Shown here: one piece after another, positions 37,801 to 46,411 of the stretch
Position numbering within the stretch: position 1 is the first letter of the stretch
How the letters are laid out: every line of letters starts with the position of its first letter
Position numbers and translations under genes: made by a program
Notes under the pieces: model-generated
The model's database searches: none
What the model was told of the DNA's origin: nothing
Seen by the model: the letters and a program-made list of their open reading frames with translations, nothing else
NCBI RefSeq assembly: GCF_023349125.1
Contig: NZ_JAKIKT010000015.1
Coordinates: 1-64,000 of the forward strand
Direction: 5' to 3'
Length of the DNA: 64,000 nt
Source: Shewanella corallii
GTDB lineage: Bacteria; Pseudomonadota; Gammaproteobacteria; Enterobacterales; Shewanellaceae

Positions 37801-38868
37801 GTGCTTCAATTTTCAAAAGATCCATTCAATGCGCTTCAGGCCAAGACTGAAGCGCAAAAACTGGCGTTTGCGCCTGTCGTGTTTCACTGTGCCCGTACTT
37901 TGAGAGATCTCGGCATTCTTGCTGCGCTGGACAGTGCCGGTGAGTCAGGAATGAATGCTGACTCCCTGAGTCAGCAAACCGGAGTCTCGGAGTATGGCGT
38001 TAAAGTACTGCTGGATATGGCCCTGAGCGCAGGTATAGTGCTCTGGCGTGAAGAGTGCTATGTGCTTGGAAAACTCGGTTACTTCCTGCTCCACGACGGC
38101 ATGACCCGGGCCAATATGGATTTCACTGCTGACGTTTGTTACGCGGCAATGATGCACCTGACTGAGTCAATTACCGAAGGCAAGCCTGCGGGCCTGAAGG
38201 AGCTGGGTGACTGGCCGACCATCTATGAAGGCTTGTCACAGCTGCCGGAGAAAGCCAAGGAGAGCTGGTTCCAGTTTGACCATTTCTATTCGGACAGATC
38301 TTTCCCTGTGCTGCTGGAGCGGGTCTTTGCAAACAAGCCTAAAATGCTGGTGGATATCGGCGGCAACACAGGTAAGTGGGCAATGCAATGCTGTGCCCAC
38401 GATTCGGACGTACAGGTCACCATAGTGGATTTGCCGCAGCAGCTGGCGATGGCCCGCGAAAACGCAGAGGCCAATGGTTTCGGTGAGCGTATCCATGGCT
38501 GGCCTGCCAATATGCTAAACCCAGAGCAAACGTTGCCTGCCGGGGCGGATGTATGGTGGATGAGTCAGTTCCTGGATTGCTTCTCGCCCATGGAGATACT
38601 GCAGATCCTGAAAAAGGTTCGAGCCACCATGGAGCCGGAAGCGACGGTATATATTCTGGAAATGTTCTGGGATGCACAGAAGTACGACGCTGCTTCATTC
38701 TGTTTGAATGCCACTTCTCTGTACTTCACCTGCCTGGCCAACGGTAACAGTCGTTTCTACCGCAGCGAGGACTTCTTGCAACTTGCTGCCGAGGCTGGAT
38801 TTGTAGTGGCCTCCCGCACCGATGAAATCGGCCTGGGCCACACTTTGCTTGAGCTGAAAGCAGGTTAA
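37801..38868 (+). CDS. SAM-dependent methyltransferase, APE-associated
   Basis: 355 residues. An N-terminal winged-helix dimerisation part (residues 15-100) is followed by a class I methyltransferase fold with the SAM loop LVDIGGNTGKWAM (about residue 185) and VTIVDLPQQLAMA. This is the architecture of small-molecule O-methyltransferases. In an APE setting the likely target is a hydroxyl on the aryl head group. The start is GTG at 37801, with an AAGGTAG ribosome site. It is convergent with the hydrolase gene. Confidence 0.85.
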   Translation: MLQFSKDPFNALQAKTEAQKLAFAPVVFHCARTLRDLGILAALDSAGESGMNADSLSQQTGVSEYGVKVLLDMALSAGIVLWREECYVLGKLGYFLLHDGMTRANMDFTADVCYAAMMHLTESITEGKPAGLKELGDWPTIYEGLSQLPEKAKESWFQFDHFYSDRSFPVLLERVFANKPKMLVDIGGNTGKWAMQCCAHDSDVQVTIVDLPQQLAMARENAEANGFGERIHGWPANMLNPEQTLPAGADVWWMSQFLDCFSPMEILQILKKVRATMEPEATVYILEMFWDAQKYDAASFCLNATSLYFTCLANGNSRFYRSEDFLQLAAEAGFVVASRTDEIGLGHTLLELKAG

Positions 38869-38891
38869 TCCTGTATTCAACCCATTTTCTA

Positions 38892-39758
38892 TCAGGGTTT
38901 TAAAGTCAGGCTTTGGGAAGATGCCCCCGAGCCTGACTGTTGCATGCTGACGCTCATGCCTGCGGTTTGCTCCAGCCAGGCTACAACCTGCTGTTGATTT
39001 TGCGGATAGGCTCGGGTCATACCTCTGGCATGGGCACAATCATCCAATGCCATCATGGCCTTGTCGCCCGGCAGGGCTTCAAATATCTGCTCACCATAAG
39101 TGAATGGCACAATCTTGTCCTGTTTGCAGTGCACCACCAGTGCCGGCATTTGCGGCAGGTATCTGGCGTCATCCCCCGCAGCATATTCATCGCGCATGAT
39201 GACATGGGCAAACCAGGCATAGAGCCCGCCCAGTGGGAAGTTACTCAATACATGGCTGGCGACCTGGGTGTAGCTGGTGAAGCCTGAATCGATAATAATG
39301 CCGTCCAACCTGAGTTGACTGTCCGCCATGGCCCGTATCAACAAGTTGGCACCCGTAGAGGTTGCCACTGCGTATACAGGTAATCCGGTTGCTGCGCTGA
39401 GCTGGTTGGCCAGTTTCAGCATGGACCGACTGTCTGCCACCGCCGCCACATCGGTGGACTGACCCTCAGAGTGACCGAATCCAGAGTAGTCGAATACCAA
39501 CACATCAAAACCATGCTCTGTCAGCCAATCCACTTTCTCCTGAGTCTGCTCCATATGCCCGCTGTTACCATGGAAGTGCAGCACTATCCCCTTGATTTGT
39601 CCCTTTCCCGGCAGTAGTAGGCTGGCAATCCGGTTGCCGGAGTCCGATTCAAGCATGGTGATATTAGTGTTGAAAGAGGTGGGGGATTGCGGAGAGAAGA
39701 AGGCCTGGTTGGCGCATCCCTGCAGAAAAAGGATCGATGTCAGCAGAATGATTTTCAT
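38892..39758 (-). CDS. Alpha/beta hydrolase lipoprotein, APE-associated
   Basis: About 288 residues. From the ATG at 39758 the protein has a lipoprotein signal ending LFLQGCAN. A longer start at 39788 would add ten residues. The hydrolase fold shows the oxyanion HFHGNSG, the nucleophile in VATSTGANL (AxSxG instead of the usual GxSxG), an Asp in HCKQDKIVP and a His in DDCAHARGM, so the triad looks complete. It may act on envelope esters. It lies between the methyltransferase and the flavin enzyme and is divergent from the latter. Confidence 0.82.
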   Translation of the reverse strand: MKIILLTSILFLQGCANQAFFSPQSPTSFNTNITMLESDSGNRIASLLLPGKGQIKGIVLHFHGNSGHMEQTQEKVDWLTEHGFDVLVFDYSGFGHSEGQSTDVAAVADSRSMLKLANQLSAATGLPVYAVATSTGANLLIRAMADSQLRLDGIIIDSGFTSYTQVASHVLSNFPLGGLYAWFAHVIMRDEYAAGDDARYLPQMPALVVHCKQDKIVPFTYGEQIFEALPGDKAMMALDDCAHARGMTRAYPQNQQQVVAWLEQTAGMSVSMQQSGSGASSQSLTLKP

Positions 39759-39942
39759 GGCGTCGCAATCAAAGTTGATCTTATTCATGGTTACGCCAGG
39801 GGAGTGGGAAAGGATCGTTTTGATTGGAATAAACTCCTATGCCGATTGAGATAGGCATCTGCTACACTGGCTCGTCTTATCGTCAGCGGCAGGCTCAAAG
39901 TCGATCGCAGATGTTGGAAAGCGCAGTAAACAGGGAGTTACA

Positions 39943-41181
39943 GTGGAGCAAAAACGCGTTGTAATTATTGGTGCCGGCCCTTCCGGCAGTGTGGCGGCAG
40001 CCTTGTTGAAGCAGCAGGGTATAGATGCTCTGATCCTGGAAAGAAGCAGTTTCCCTCGATTCTCCATAGGTGAAAGTTTGTTGCCCGCCTGTATGAGGGT
40101 GCTGGAAAAAGCCGGATTGGTTGATGCGGTTAATCAGGCCGGATTTCAGTTTAAAAACGGCGCCGCTTTCCGTCGCAATGGCAAATACACTGCGTTTGAT
40201 TTCACCGATAAATTCTCTCCCGGGCCGGGTACCACCTATCAGGTACAAAGAGCAAACTTCGACAAAGTCCTGGCCGATGAGTCCGCAGCCCAAGGCGTTG
40301 AGATCCGCTACCGTCACTGGCTGACTGATATCAGCTTTGCCGATGGTAAAGCGCTGCTGTCCGTTGCAACCCAAGCGGGTACTGACTACCAAATTGAAGC
40401 TGACTTTGTGCTGGACGCCAGTGGCTTTGGGCGTGTGTTGCCCAAGCTGCTGGAACTGGAACAGCCCTCATGTCTGCCCGGGCGCAAAGCTGTATTCACC
40501 CATATCAAAGACGGCATAGTTTCAGCGGAGCACCCTGAATACGACAGAGATAAGATCCTGATCTCCGTGCATCCAGATAACCATGATGTCTGGTACTGGC
40601 TAATTCCCTTCAGCAATGGCAGCTGTTCCCTTGGCGTAGTGGGGGAGCCAGAGTTTTTCGATACCTACAGCGGCGATAACCTGGATGTACTCAAAGCCAT
40701 CACCTTTGAAGAGCCTGGGCTGGCAGCGCTGCTGGATAAAGCTGAGTTCTGCAACCCGGCCGGTGAGTTGGGGGGATACTCCGCCAATGTCAAAAGCCTG
40801 TGGGGTAAACACTTTGCCCTGCTGGGGAATGCTGGTGAGTTTCTCGACCCAGTGTTCTCTTCCGGGGTGACTATTGCCATGGAGTCCGCCGATTTAGCAG
40901 TATCTGCTTTGATACGCCAGCTCGAAGGGCAGAATGTGGATTGGCAGCAGGAGTACGCTGAGCCTTTGATGAAGGGAGTCGATACCTTCCGCGCTTATGT
41001 ACAGGGTTGGTATTCAGGTGAACTGCAGGATGTGATCTTCTTTGACCGCCCGGATCCCGGTATTAAGCAGAAGGTCTGTTCCATACTCGCGGGCTATGCC
41101 TGGGACAGCGATAACCCATTTGTCGCTCAACCGGAAAGACGCCTTAAGACGCTGGCTCAGGTCTGCAACCCGTCTGCTTAA
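39943..41181 (+). CDS. FAD-dependent oxidoreductase with flavin-halogenase motifs
   Basis: A 412-residue flavoprotein. The FAD loop IIGAGPSGSVAA opens it, then RFSIGESLLP. Two motifs associated with flavin-dependent halogenases are present: WYWLIP (WxWxIP, about residue 210) and FLDPVFSSG (FxxPxxSxG, about residue 300). It starts with GTG at 39943 after GGGAG. Alternatives are a phenol hydroxylase or a geranylgeranyl-reductase-like enzyme. Position next to the APE operon suggests tailoring of the aryl polyene, as in brominated xanthomonadins. Confidence 0.85.
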   Translation: MEQKRVVIIGAGPSGSVAAALLKQQGIDALILERSSFPRFSIGESLLPACMRVLEKAGLVDAVNQAGFQFKNGAAFRRNGKYTAFDFTDKFSPGPGTTYQVQRANFDKVLADESAAQGVEIRYRHWLTDISFADGKALLSVATQAGTDYQIEADFVLDASGFGRVLPKLLELEQPSCLPGRKAVFTHIKDGIVSAEHPEYDRDKILISVHPDNHDVWYWLIPFSNGSCSLGVVGEPEFFDTYSGDNLDVLKAITFEEPGLAALLDKAEFCNPAGELGGYSANVKSLWGKHFALLGNAGEFLDPVFSSGVTIAMESADLAVSALIRQLEGQNVDWQQEYAEPLMKGVDTFRAYVQGWYSGELQDVIFFDRPDPGIKQKVCSILAGYAWDSDNPFVAQPERRLKTLAQVCNPSA

Positions 41182-41191
41182 ATAGCAGATA

Positions 41192-41219
41192 AAAAAGGAG
41201 AGCCGAGGCTCTCCTTTTT
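41192..41219. terminator. Bidirectional terminator
   Basis: AAAAAGGAGAGCC/GGCTCTCCTTTTT with a two-base loop, between the convergent flavin enzyme and M60 protease genes. Confidence 0.92.
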
Positions 41220-41234
41220 AACATCTGTAATGGA

Positions 41235-44200
41235 TTATCTGACTATTACTGTAATGCTGTCGATGGATGCAGGATCCAGTTTTGGCTTTGGCAGTCCCAG
41301 AGCACGCACTTTGGCGACACCCGCATCGGTCACACCGCCTTCAAACTGAGGCTGAGGGTCTCCCGGGTAGATAACCGCTTTGCTGCCCGGGTTCCAGTCC
41401 TGGAAGAACTGGCTGAGGTCAGTCTGTGCGGCATAAGAGGCGCAGAGCATCAGCTTGTCACTCTGGCCAAGATTCTGACCATAGCACTGGTTTTCCCCTT
41501 TTAGTTCAAACTCGCCATCGTTGGCATTGCGGCTCAGACGGTGCATCAGCTTGAACAGGTTCCAGCCCTTCATACCCTGAGTGTTATCATCATAGTAAGC
41601 AGGCAGCTTGCCTGGATACCAGGTGTTGATATCAAACTCAGTTTCAGCCCACTCTTTCAGCTGGGCGAACATCACCAAGCGCTCACCTGCACCACCCATA
41701 GCCCAGGCATGGCCTTGCTCTGCGGCCACAAAGTCAGGGGCAATGCGAATATCCTGCTCAACCCGGCTCATCTTGCCGTGGTGCTTGTCCTGCATGTATA
41801 GCGCCAGCAGGTTGTTCACCACTTCAGTCGCACCCTCCACATTGAACGGTGCTTCAGCGGCATTGTGGCCAACCTCATGCCACAGTAACCAGGAGTTCAG
41901 CGGTGCCAGCTGAATGTTACGACTTTCAGTGTTAAAGCCTGAGTTCATCACAGGGTAGCCCGAGTGAGCCGCTCCTATGCTGATTGCCACATCATTGACA
42001 AAGTGGTGGCGATTGGCCGGAATGCTGATATCTGTGGCTTTGCGGTTGGCCTGGCCATTCAAGCCTTCATCTCTGGCATAGAAGTCATTCAGATCGTCTG
42101 CAAAGGTATCCAGCTCGGCAGCGAATCTGGCGATGACACCGTCATAGTTGTCAGCATTCAGGTTGGCCTTTGGCGCAGTATAAATAAAGCTGTTTGATAC
42201 CACTTCACCTATGGGAGCAGGCGAATCAACCGGGTTGAGCCAGCGGCCGGAAGACAGTTGGTACAAAGGTGCATCAACCGTATCTGTGAGGCTAACCTGC
42301 ACCATATCTTTAGCACTGCCCTGAACATAGATCAGACCGCCATAAGGCACAGTCATGGTGTGAGTGTTACCTATGGTGTCTGAATTCAGGGTAACGCTTT
42401 GGGTCATGCGAGGTGGACGCTTCAGGCCCAGCTCATGCTTTTCACGACCTGTCAGGTCATCCGCCAGCGCCACAGTAATAGTCACAGGTGCCTGCGTTCC
42501 CTTAACCGATACTGTAAATGGCTGGTGGGCTACAGCCCACTGACCGGTTGGCTGACGGTTACCGGCAAACCAGGCGGCGGTATTATTGCCCAGCGTCAGC
42601 GTGAACTCATCACCACCAACAGTGCCTGTGGCTTCACCCGGGAATTGACGGATATCTGTTTTGATATCCAGATCCCAGAAGGTGCGGCCCAGCATCAGGC
42701 GGGTCAGTGGTTTCTCCATATAGTTCAGCGGATAGCTTGGGTTCATGTAACCCGCATACTGGCCCTGAGCTTCACCCAGGATCATCTGGTTGCTCAGCAG
42801 TTGCTGTTTCAGATCTGCCGGGCAGGAGGTGCCGCCCTGTGCGCGATCATCACTGTAGCAGTTGAGGAACTCGGTAAAACGCTTAAAGCCCAGCTCATCA
42901 TTGGCACCTGACTCGTAGCGATAGTCCAGGTTGTTCCACAACCACACAGACATATTCTGGTAGATGCGGTTCAGATCTACGCTGGACAGACGTTCACCCT
43001 GCTTACCTTTGGTGCGGAAGTAGAGCTCGTGCTGATACAGGCGTTCGATATTGGTGCCTAAATCTGCCGCTTTAACCATGGCGCGGGCCTGAGCATCACC
43101 CAGATCCAGCTCGGTATAGCGTGGAATGAACATGCCACCGGTAACCGGGATACCGTTGCCGGGGCGGTACTCCAGACAATTGATCTCATAGTGATAGTTG
43201 GGGTCTTTACATTCACTGTATGCCTGGGTGCCATCAGCCTTGGTGAAGGCGGCCAGTACCCGGGCTTTTTCTGCGGCGATCTCGGCGTCTGTTTTACCTG
43301 CTTCATCGATAAATGCCGGATGATTGACTGGCTGACCTTCGGCATTGGTACCTGGCCAGGTAGCAACTTCCAGCTTTGGTTTGTCATCAGGCTTGTTTTG
43401 CTCCTGATACAGCCACACCACTTTGCCATTTTCATCAATGCGATAGGGCAGAGCGGGCGTGCCATCGTCGCCTTCAACTGCTGCATAACGCTCAATCACC
43501 CAGATGCCTTCGCTGCGCTGGCTTCTGACCCGATCCGGGTAACCACCACTCGGGCCATTACCGTTGGCCATCACAGATCCACCCATGCCGAAGGCGATTC
43601 CTGCGCTGTCCAGCAGACGAGACACAGCACCTGCATCCTGAGTATTCTGAATGGTTTCCATCAGCATGATGTTGCCACCTTTGCTGACATAATCGATCAG
43701 TGCAGTGGCATCGTCCTGACTCAACTTAGGACGGCTCAGATCGGCGCGCATTGGCAGATCATAATGGTTGCCATTAGGGTCGATCAGGTATTCAAAACCG
43801 TTGATAATCAGCAGTGGCATGGTTTGCGGGTCCAAACCGGCGAAGCTGCTAACCTGCTCAGTGGTCACGCCAAAGGTATCGGCGATAACAAAATTTTCCT
43901 GCTCACCGGCAACCTGGCCGTGACGCTTAAAGTAAACGTGAGGAATATTGGTACCCACGGTAAAGCCGCTGTCTTTGCCCGTCAGATATTTGAAGCTGTT
44001 CTGGAAGAAGTACTTCATATCATTGCTGTCACTGTTTAAGCGACACTGACCGGCGTCATCTATGCCACCGTGCCAGCTGAAGCCATTGGGGCAAACCAGT
44101 ACTGAGTTGTATCTGGCATTACCCATTACCATCACCTTGCCCTGACCGATTTCACCAATGCTGATAAAAGGCAGGTTGAAGGTGGCAGTCTCTCCGCCGA

Positions 44201-45698
44201 CCAGCTCTGGCACCACAGTCGATGGTGCTTCGGTAATGTACGCCAGGGTATCTTTGTCCCAGGCCTTTTTGGCACCGAATGGCAGCCAGTAGTTGTTGTC
44301 GTTACGGGACATCACCACTGGGAACGCGGTATTGGCAATGTTCACGGCAGCCTGACCTCGGGCGTTACCTGTGCTGCCGTAGAAGTTGGTGCTGTCGTGG
44401 AACACGTGGAAATGCTCAACCGGTTTCCAGCCATTGGCCTGTGCTTCCGGGCTGCTGCCCCATAGCTTTTGAACGTCAGCCAGGATCTGGCCGCTTTCAT
44501 CTGTGCTTTGCTGTTTTACGCTTGCCTGACGCAGCAGAGCACCAGTGTCATCGCACTGGTTTTGGCAAAGCTGTTGGTCGATGATTGCCGCCTGTCCCTG
44601 CTTGAACTGCGCAGTGAACTCAGCCGGGATCACCTGAGTGGTGCCATTGCCGAGGTCCAACTCTCTGGCTTCACTGGTCAGCGACAGTGAGATGATCTCA
44701 TTGATGACGTTAGGGTACTGAGCAAATACCTGAGTGACCTGAGTCGGTAACTGCCAGTGGCCTGACTGTTCAGAGGCATAGCGTTTTATCAGAGCTTCGG
44801 CGTTATTGCCTTTATCACCTTCAGCCAGTTGCTGCAGGGTAAAGCTCTGTTGGTTGCCGCGCACAGTGCCCAGTTCAAAGGTGTCGATACCAAAGCTGAC
44901 ACTGTCGCCCCAGAAGAACTCAAATTCACCCTGATCATTAGTCACACCACGGCCGCTGCGACTGAAGTAGCTGACCCCGGATACCGGCTTGCCCTGACTG
45001 TCAGTCAGCGTGGCTATGGTTGGAATGGTCTCTTTTGGCTGGTACTGATAGTTGGACTCAGCATCGGCAGCGACAAAACCGGCATTCAGATCCGGTGACG
45101 CGCCGGGAGTCACTTCCGGTTTGATGTCCGGTACGTGAGTGGATGGCTGCTTGTCGGTCTGACTGTCATTGGCCTGCTGTTCGAGCAGCCCGGCAAACTC
45201 TTCTGTCGACATATCCAGATCGTGGCGATAGTGGTTTTCAAACTTAAGCGCCTGCAAGGTGTTCAGCTCAAGATCCACTATGTCACCTCGGTTGACACCC
45301 ATAGTGTTGATCAGAGTGACCGCATTGTTGGCCGCTTGCGAGTTATCAACAAACTCATTGGCCTTGGTCAGATACAGAGTCTTGCGTTGGGTTGGCGTCG
45401 CTTCGCGGGCAGCAGGATCAGGCTGCACATCGCTGAAGCTGGCCAGTGTCAGGCTTTGATATTCACAGCTGACATCATCGCCGACTTTAATTTCGAAGTT
45501 GGACGCGCTCTGACCATTACAGCTTACGCTGCTGCCGAGCACCAGATTACCGTTCAGAGACAAACTTGCAGCCAGAGTTTGCGGAATTTCCGGTTCAGGA
45601 ATATCCGGCCCGGGAGGTGGCGTTGTTGGCGCGTCATCACCGCCGCCACAACCGGCCAGCAGTGTCAGTAAAGACAAAGCGACTAAAGACTTTTTCAT
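41235..45698 (-). CDS. M60/AcfD (SslE)-like lipoprotein metalloprotease
   Basis: A 1487-residue surface lipoprotein. The signal ends LLTLLAGCGGG, followed by a Pro-rich linker. The C-terminal quarter contains the zinc-protease motif HEVGHN (about residue 1274) with a downstream conserved Glu, the hallmark of M60-like peptidases. Size and layout match SslE/AcfD mucinases, which are exported by type II secretion and degrade mucin-type glycoproteins. It has no operon partners. Its promoter would lie in the 260-base gap upstream. Proximity to the kinase/peptide group may be functional or accidental. Confidence 0.9.
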   Translation of the reverse strand: MKKSLVALSLLTLLAGCGGGDDAPTTPPPGPDIPEPEIPQTLAASLSLNGNLVLGSSVSCNGQSASNFEIKVGDDVSCEYQSLTLASFSDVQPDPAAREATPTQRKTLYLTKANEFVDNSQAANNAVTLINTMGVNRGDIVDLELNTLQALKFENHYRHDLDMSTEEFAGLLEQQANDSQTDKQPSTHVPDIKPEVTPGASPDLNAGFVAADAESNYQYQPKETIPTIATLTDSQGKPVSGVSYFSRSGRGVTNDQGEFEFFWGDSVSFGIDTFELGTVRGNQQSFTLQQLAEGDKGNNAEALIKRYASEQSGHWQLPTQVTQVFAQYPNVINEIISLSLTSEARELDLGNGTTQVIPAEFTAQFKQGQAAIIDQQLCQNQCDDTGALLRQASVKQQSTDESGQILADVQKLWGSSPEAQANGWKPVEHFHVFHDSTNFYGSTGNARGQAAVNIANTAFPVVMSRNDNNYWLPFGAKKAWDKDTLAYITEAPSTVVPELVGGETATFNLPFISIGEIGQGKVMVMGNARYNSVLVCPNGFSWHGGIDDAGQCRLNSDSNDMKYFFQNSFKYLTGKDSGFTVGTNIPHVYFKRHGQVAGEQENFVIADTFGVTTEQVSSFAGLDPQTMPLLIINGFEYLIDPNGNHYDLPMRADLSRPKLSQDDATALIDYVSKGGNIMLMETIQNTQDAGAVSRLLDSAGIAFGMGGSVMANGNGPSGGYPDRVRSQRSEGIWVIERYAAVEGDDGTPALPYRIDENGKVVWLYQEQNKPDDKPKLEVATWPGTNAEGQPVNHPAFIDEAGKTDAEIAAEKARVLAAFTKADGTQAYSECKDPNYHYEINCLEYRPGNGIPVTGGMFIPRYTELDLGDAQARAMVKAADLGTNIERLYQHELYFRTKGKQGERLSSVDLNRIYQNMSVWLWNNLDYRYESGANDELGFKRFTEFLNCYSDDRAQGGTSCPADLKQQLLSNQMILGEAQGQYAGYMNPSYPLNYMEKPLTRLMLGRTFWDLDIKTDIRQFPGEATGTVGGDEFTLTLGNNTAAWFAGNRQPTGQWAVAHQPFTVSVKGTQAPVTITVALADDLTGREKHELGLKRPPRMTQSVTLNSDTIGNTHTMTVPYGGLIYVQGSAKDMVQVSLTDTVDAPLYQLSSGRWLNPVDSPAPIGEVVSNSFIYTAPKANLNADNYDGVIARFAAELDTFADDLNDFYARDEGLNGQANRKATDISIPANRHHFVNDVAISIGAAHSGYPVMNSGFNTESRNIQLAPLNSWLLWHEVGHNAAEAPFNVEGATEVVNNLLALYMQDKHHGKMSRVEQDIRIAPDFVAAEQGHAWAMGGAGERLVMFAQLKEWAETEFDINTWYPGKLPAYYDDNTQGMKGWNLFKLMHRLSRNANDGEFELKGENQCYGQNLGQSDKLMLCASYAAQTDLSQFFQDWNPGSKAVIYPGDPQPQFEGGVTDAGVAKVRALGLPKPKLDPASIDSITVIVR

Positions 45699-45917
45699 GA
45701 TTTTCCTTGGTATGAAGACGGCCAGTGCCGTGGCTCAGTTCATGGGTAGCTATCTGTATAAAGCGGATGTTGAAAGATTGAACTTGAGCGAGATATCGGG
45801 AAGTGGCGGGATTTTACATTGGGGTAGTAGTTATCACTACAAATCATGGTGTTAAATTTTTTGTTGCAACCGGGATTGGGGGCAAGGTATTTGACACTCT
45901 GTTACAGAAATGCAGCT

Positions 45918-45941
45918 AGGCAGGGCGTATTGCCCTGCCTG
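45918..45941. terminator. Hairpin, possible terminator of the small gene
   Basis: GGCAGGGC/GCCCTGCC stem with a short loop, just beyond the stop of the gene at 45963-46130. The T tract is poor, so termination is uncertain. Confidence 0.5.
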
Positions 45942-45962
45942 ATGACGGCTTATGGTTTTGCG

Positions 45963-46130
45963 TTATTGATAAACCGGATCGTTACTGGCTATCAGTGGGA
46001 TATCTGAAATCAGCTCCGCCCAGCAGGGGGGAGTCATAAAGTTCTCGACGGGCAGACCAAAGTACTTTGGCTGCTGTTTTGCTTCTGTTTCCGCGCGTCT
46101 TTGTTCTTCTGTATTTTGCTTGTCCATCAT
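45963..46130 (-). CDS. Small protein of unknown function, divergent from the sigma-54 activator
   Basis: 55 residues from ATG 46130 (or 54 from the adjacent ATG at 46127), chosen because GGGAGG lies just upstream; a longer frame to 46190 has no ribosome site. The N-terminal 20 residues are charged (NTEEQRRAETEAKQQ). The C-terminal part, NFMTPPCWAELISDIPLIAS then NDPVYQ, is more hydrophobic and has one Cys. There is no signal peptide. I do not recognise it. Its divergence from the FHA-like activator gene makes it a candidate member of the kinase/peptide system. Confidence 0.6.
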   Translation of the reverse strand: MMDKQNTEEQRRAETEAKQQPKYFGLPVENFMTPPCWAELISDIPLIASNDPVYQ

Positions 46131-46411
46131 TCCCTCCCGTTTGGTGGCGTACAAGCCTGTGATACCGGAATAACGAAAGAACCATGCCATGTTTTTAGTA
46201 TTTAAAAATCAGCAGGATATCCGCAGTGCTTATGGTGATTGGTTTTTTTGACGTGTCAGTGACAGGTTAGTGTCATTTGTTGGGCTGGTTAGTGAATAAG
46301 TGCTGGTCGAATATGCTGTTTTGTGGGTGGAGTTTGGTGTTTTCGGGTGTTAGTGTGGGGTAATGGGTCAATGGTGTGCCACTACAGAGTAGGATGCTCG
46401 AGGAGGGGAAT

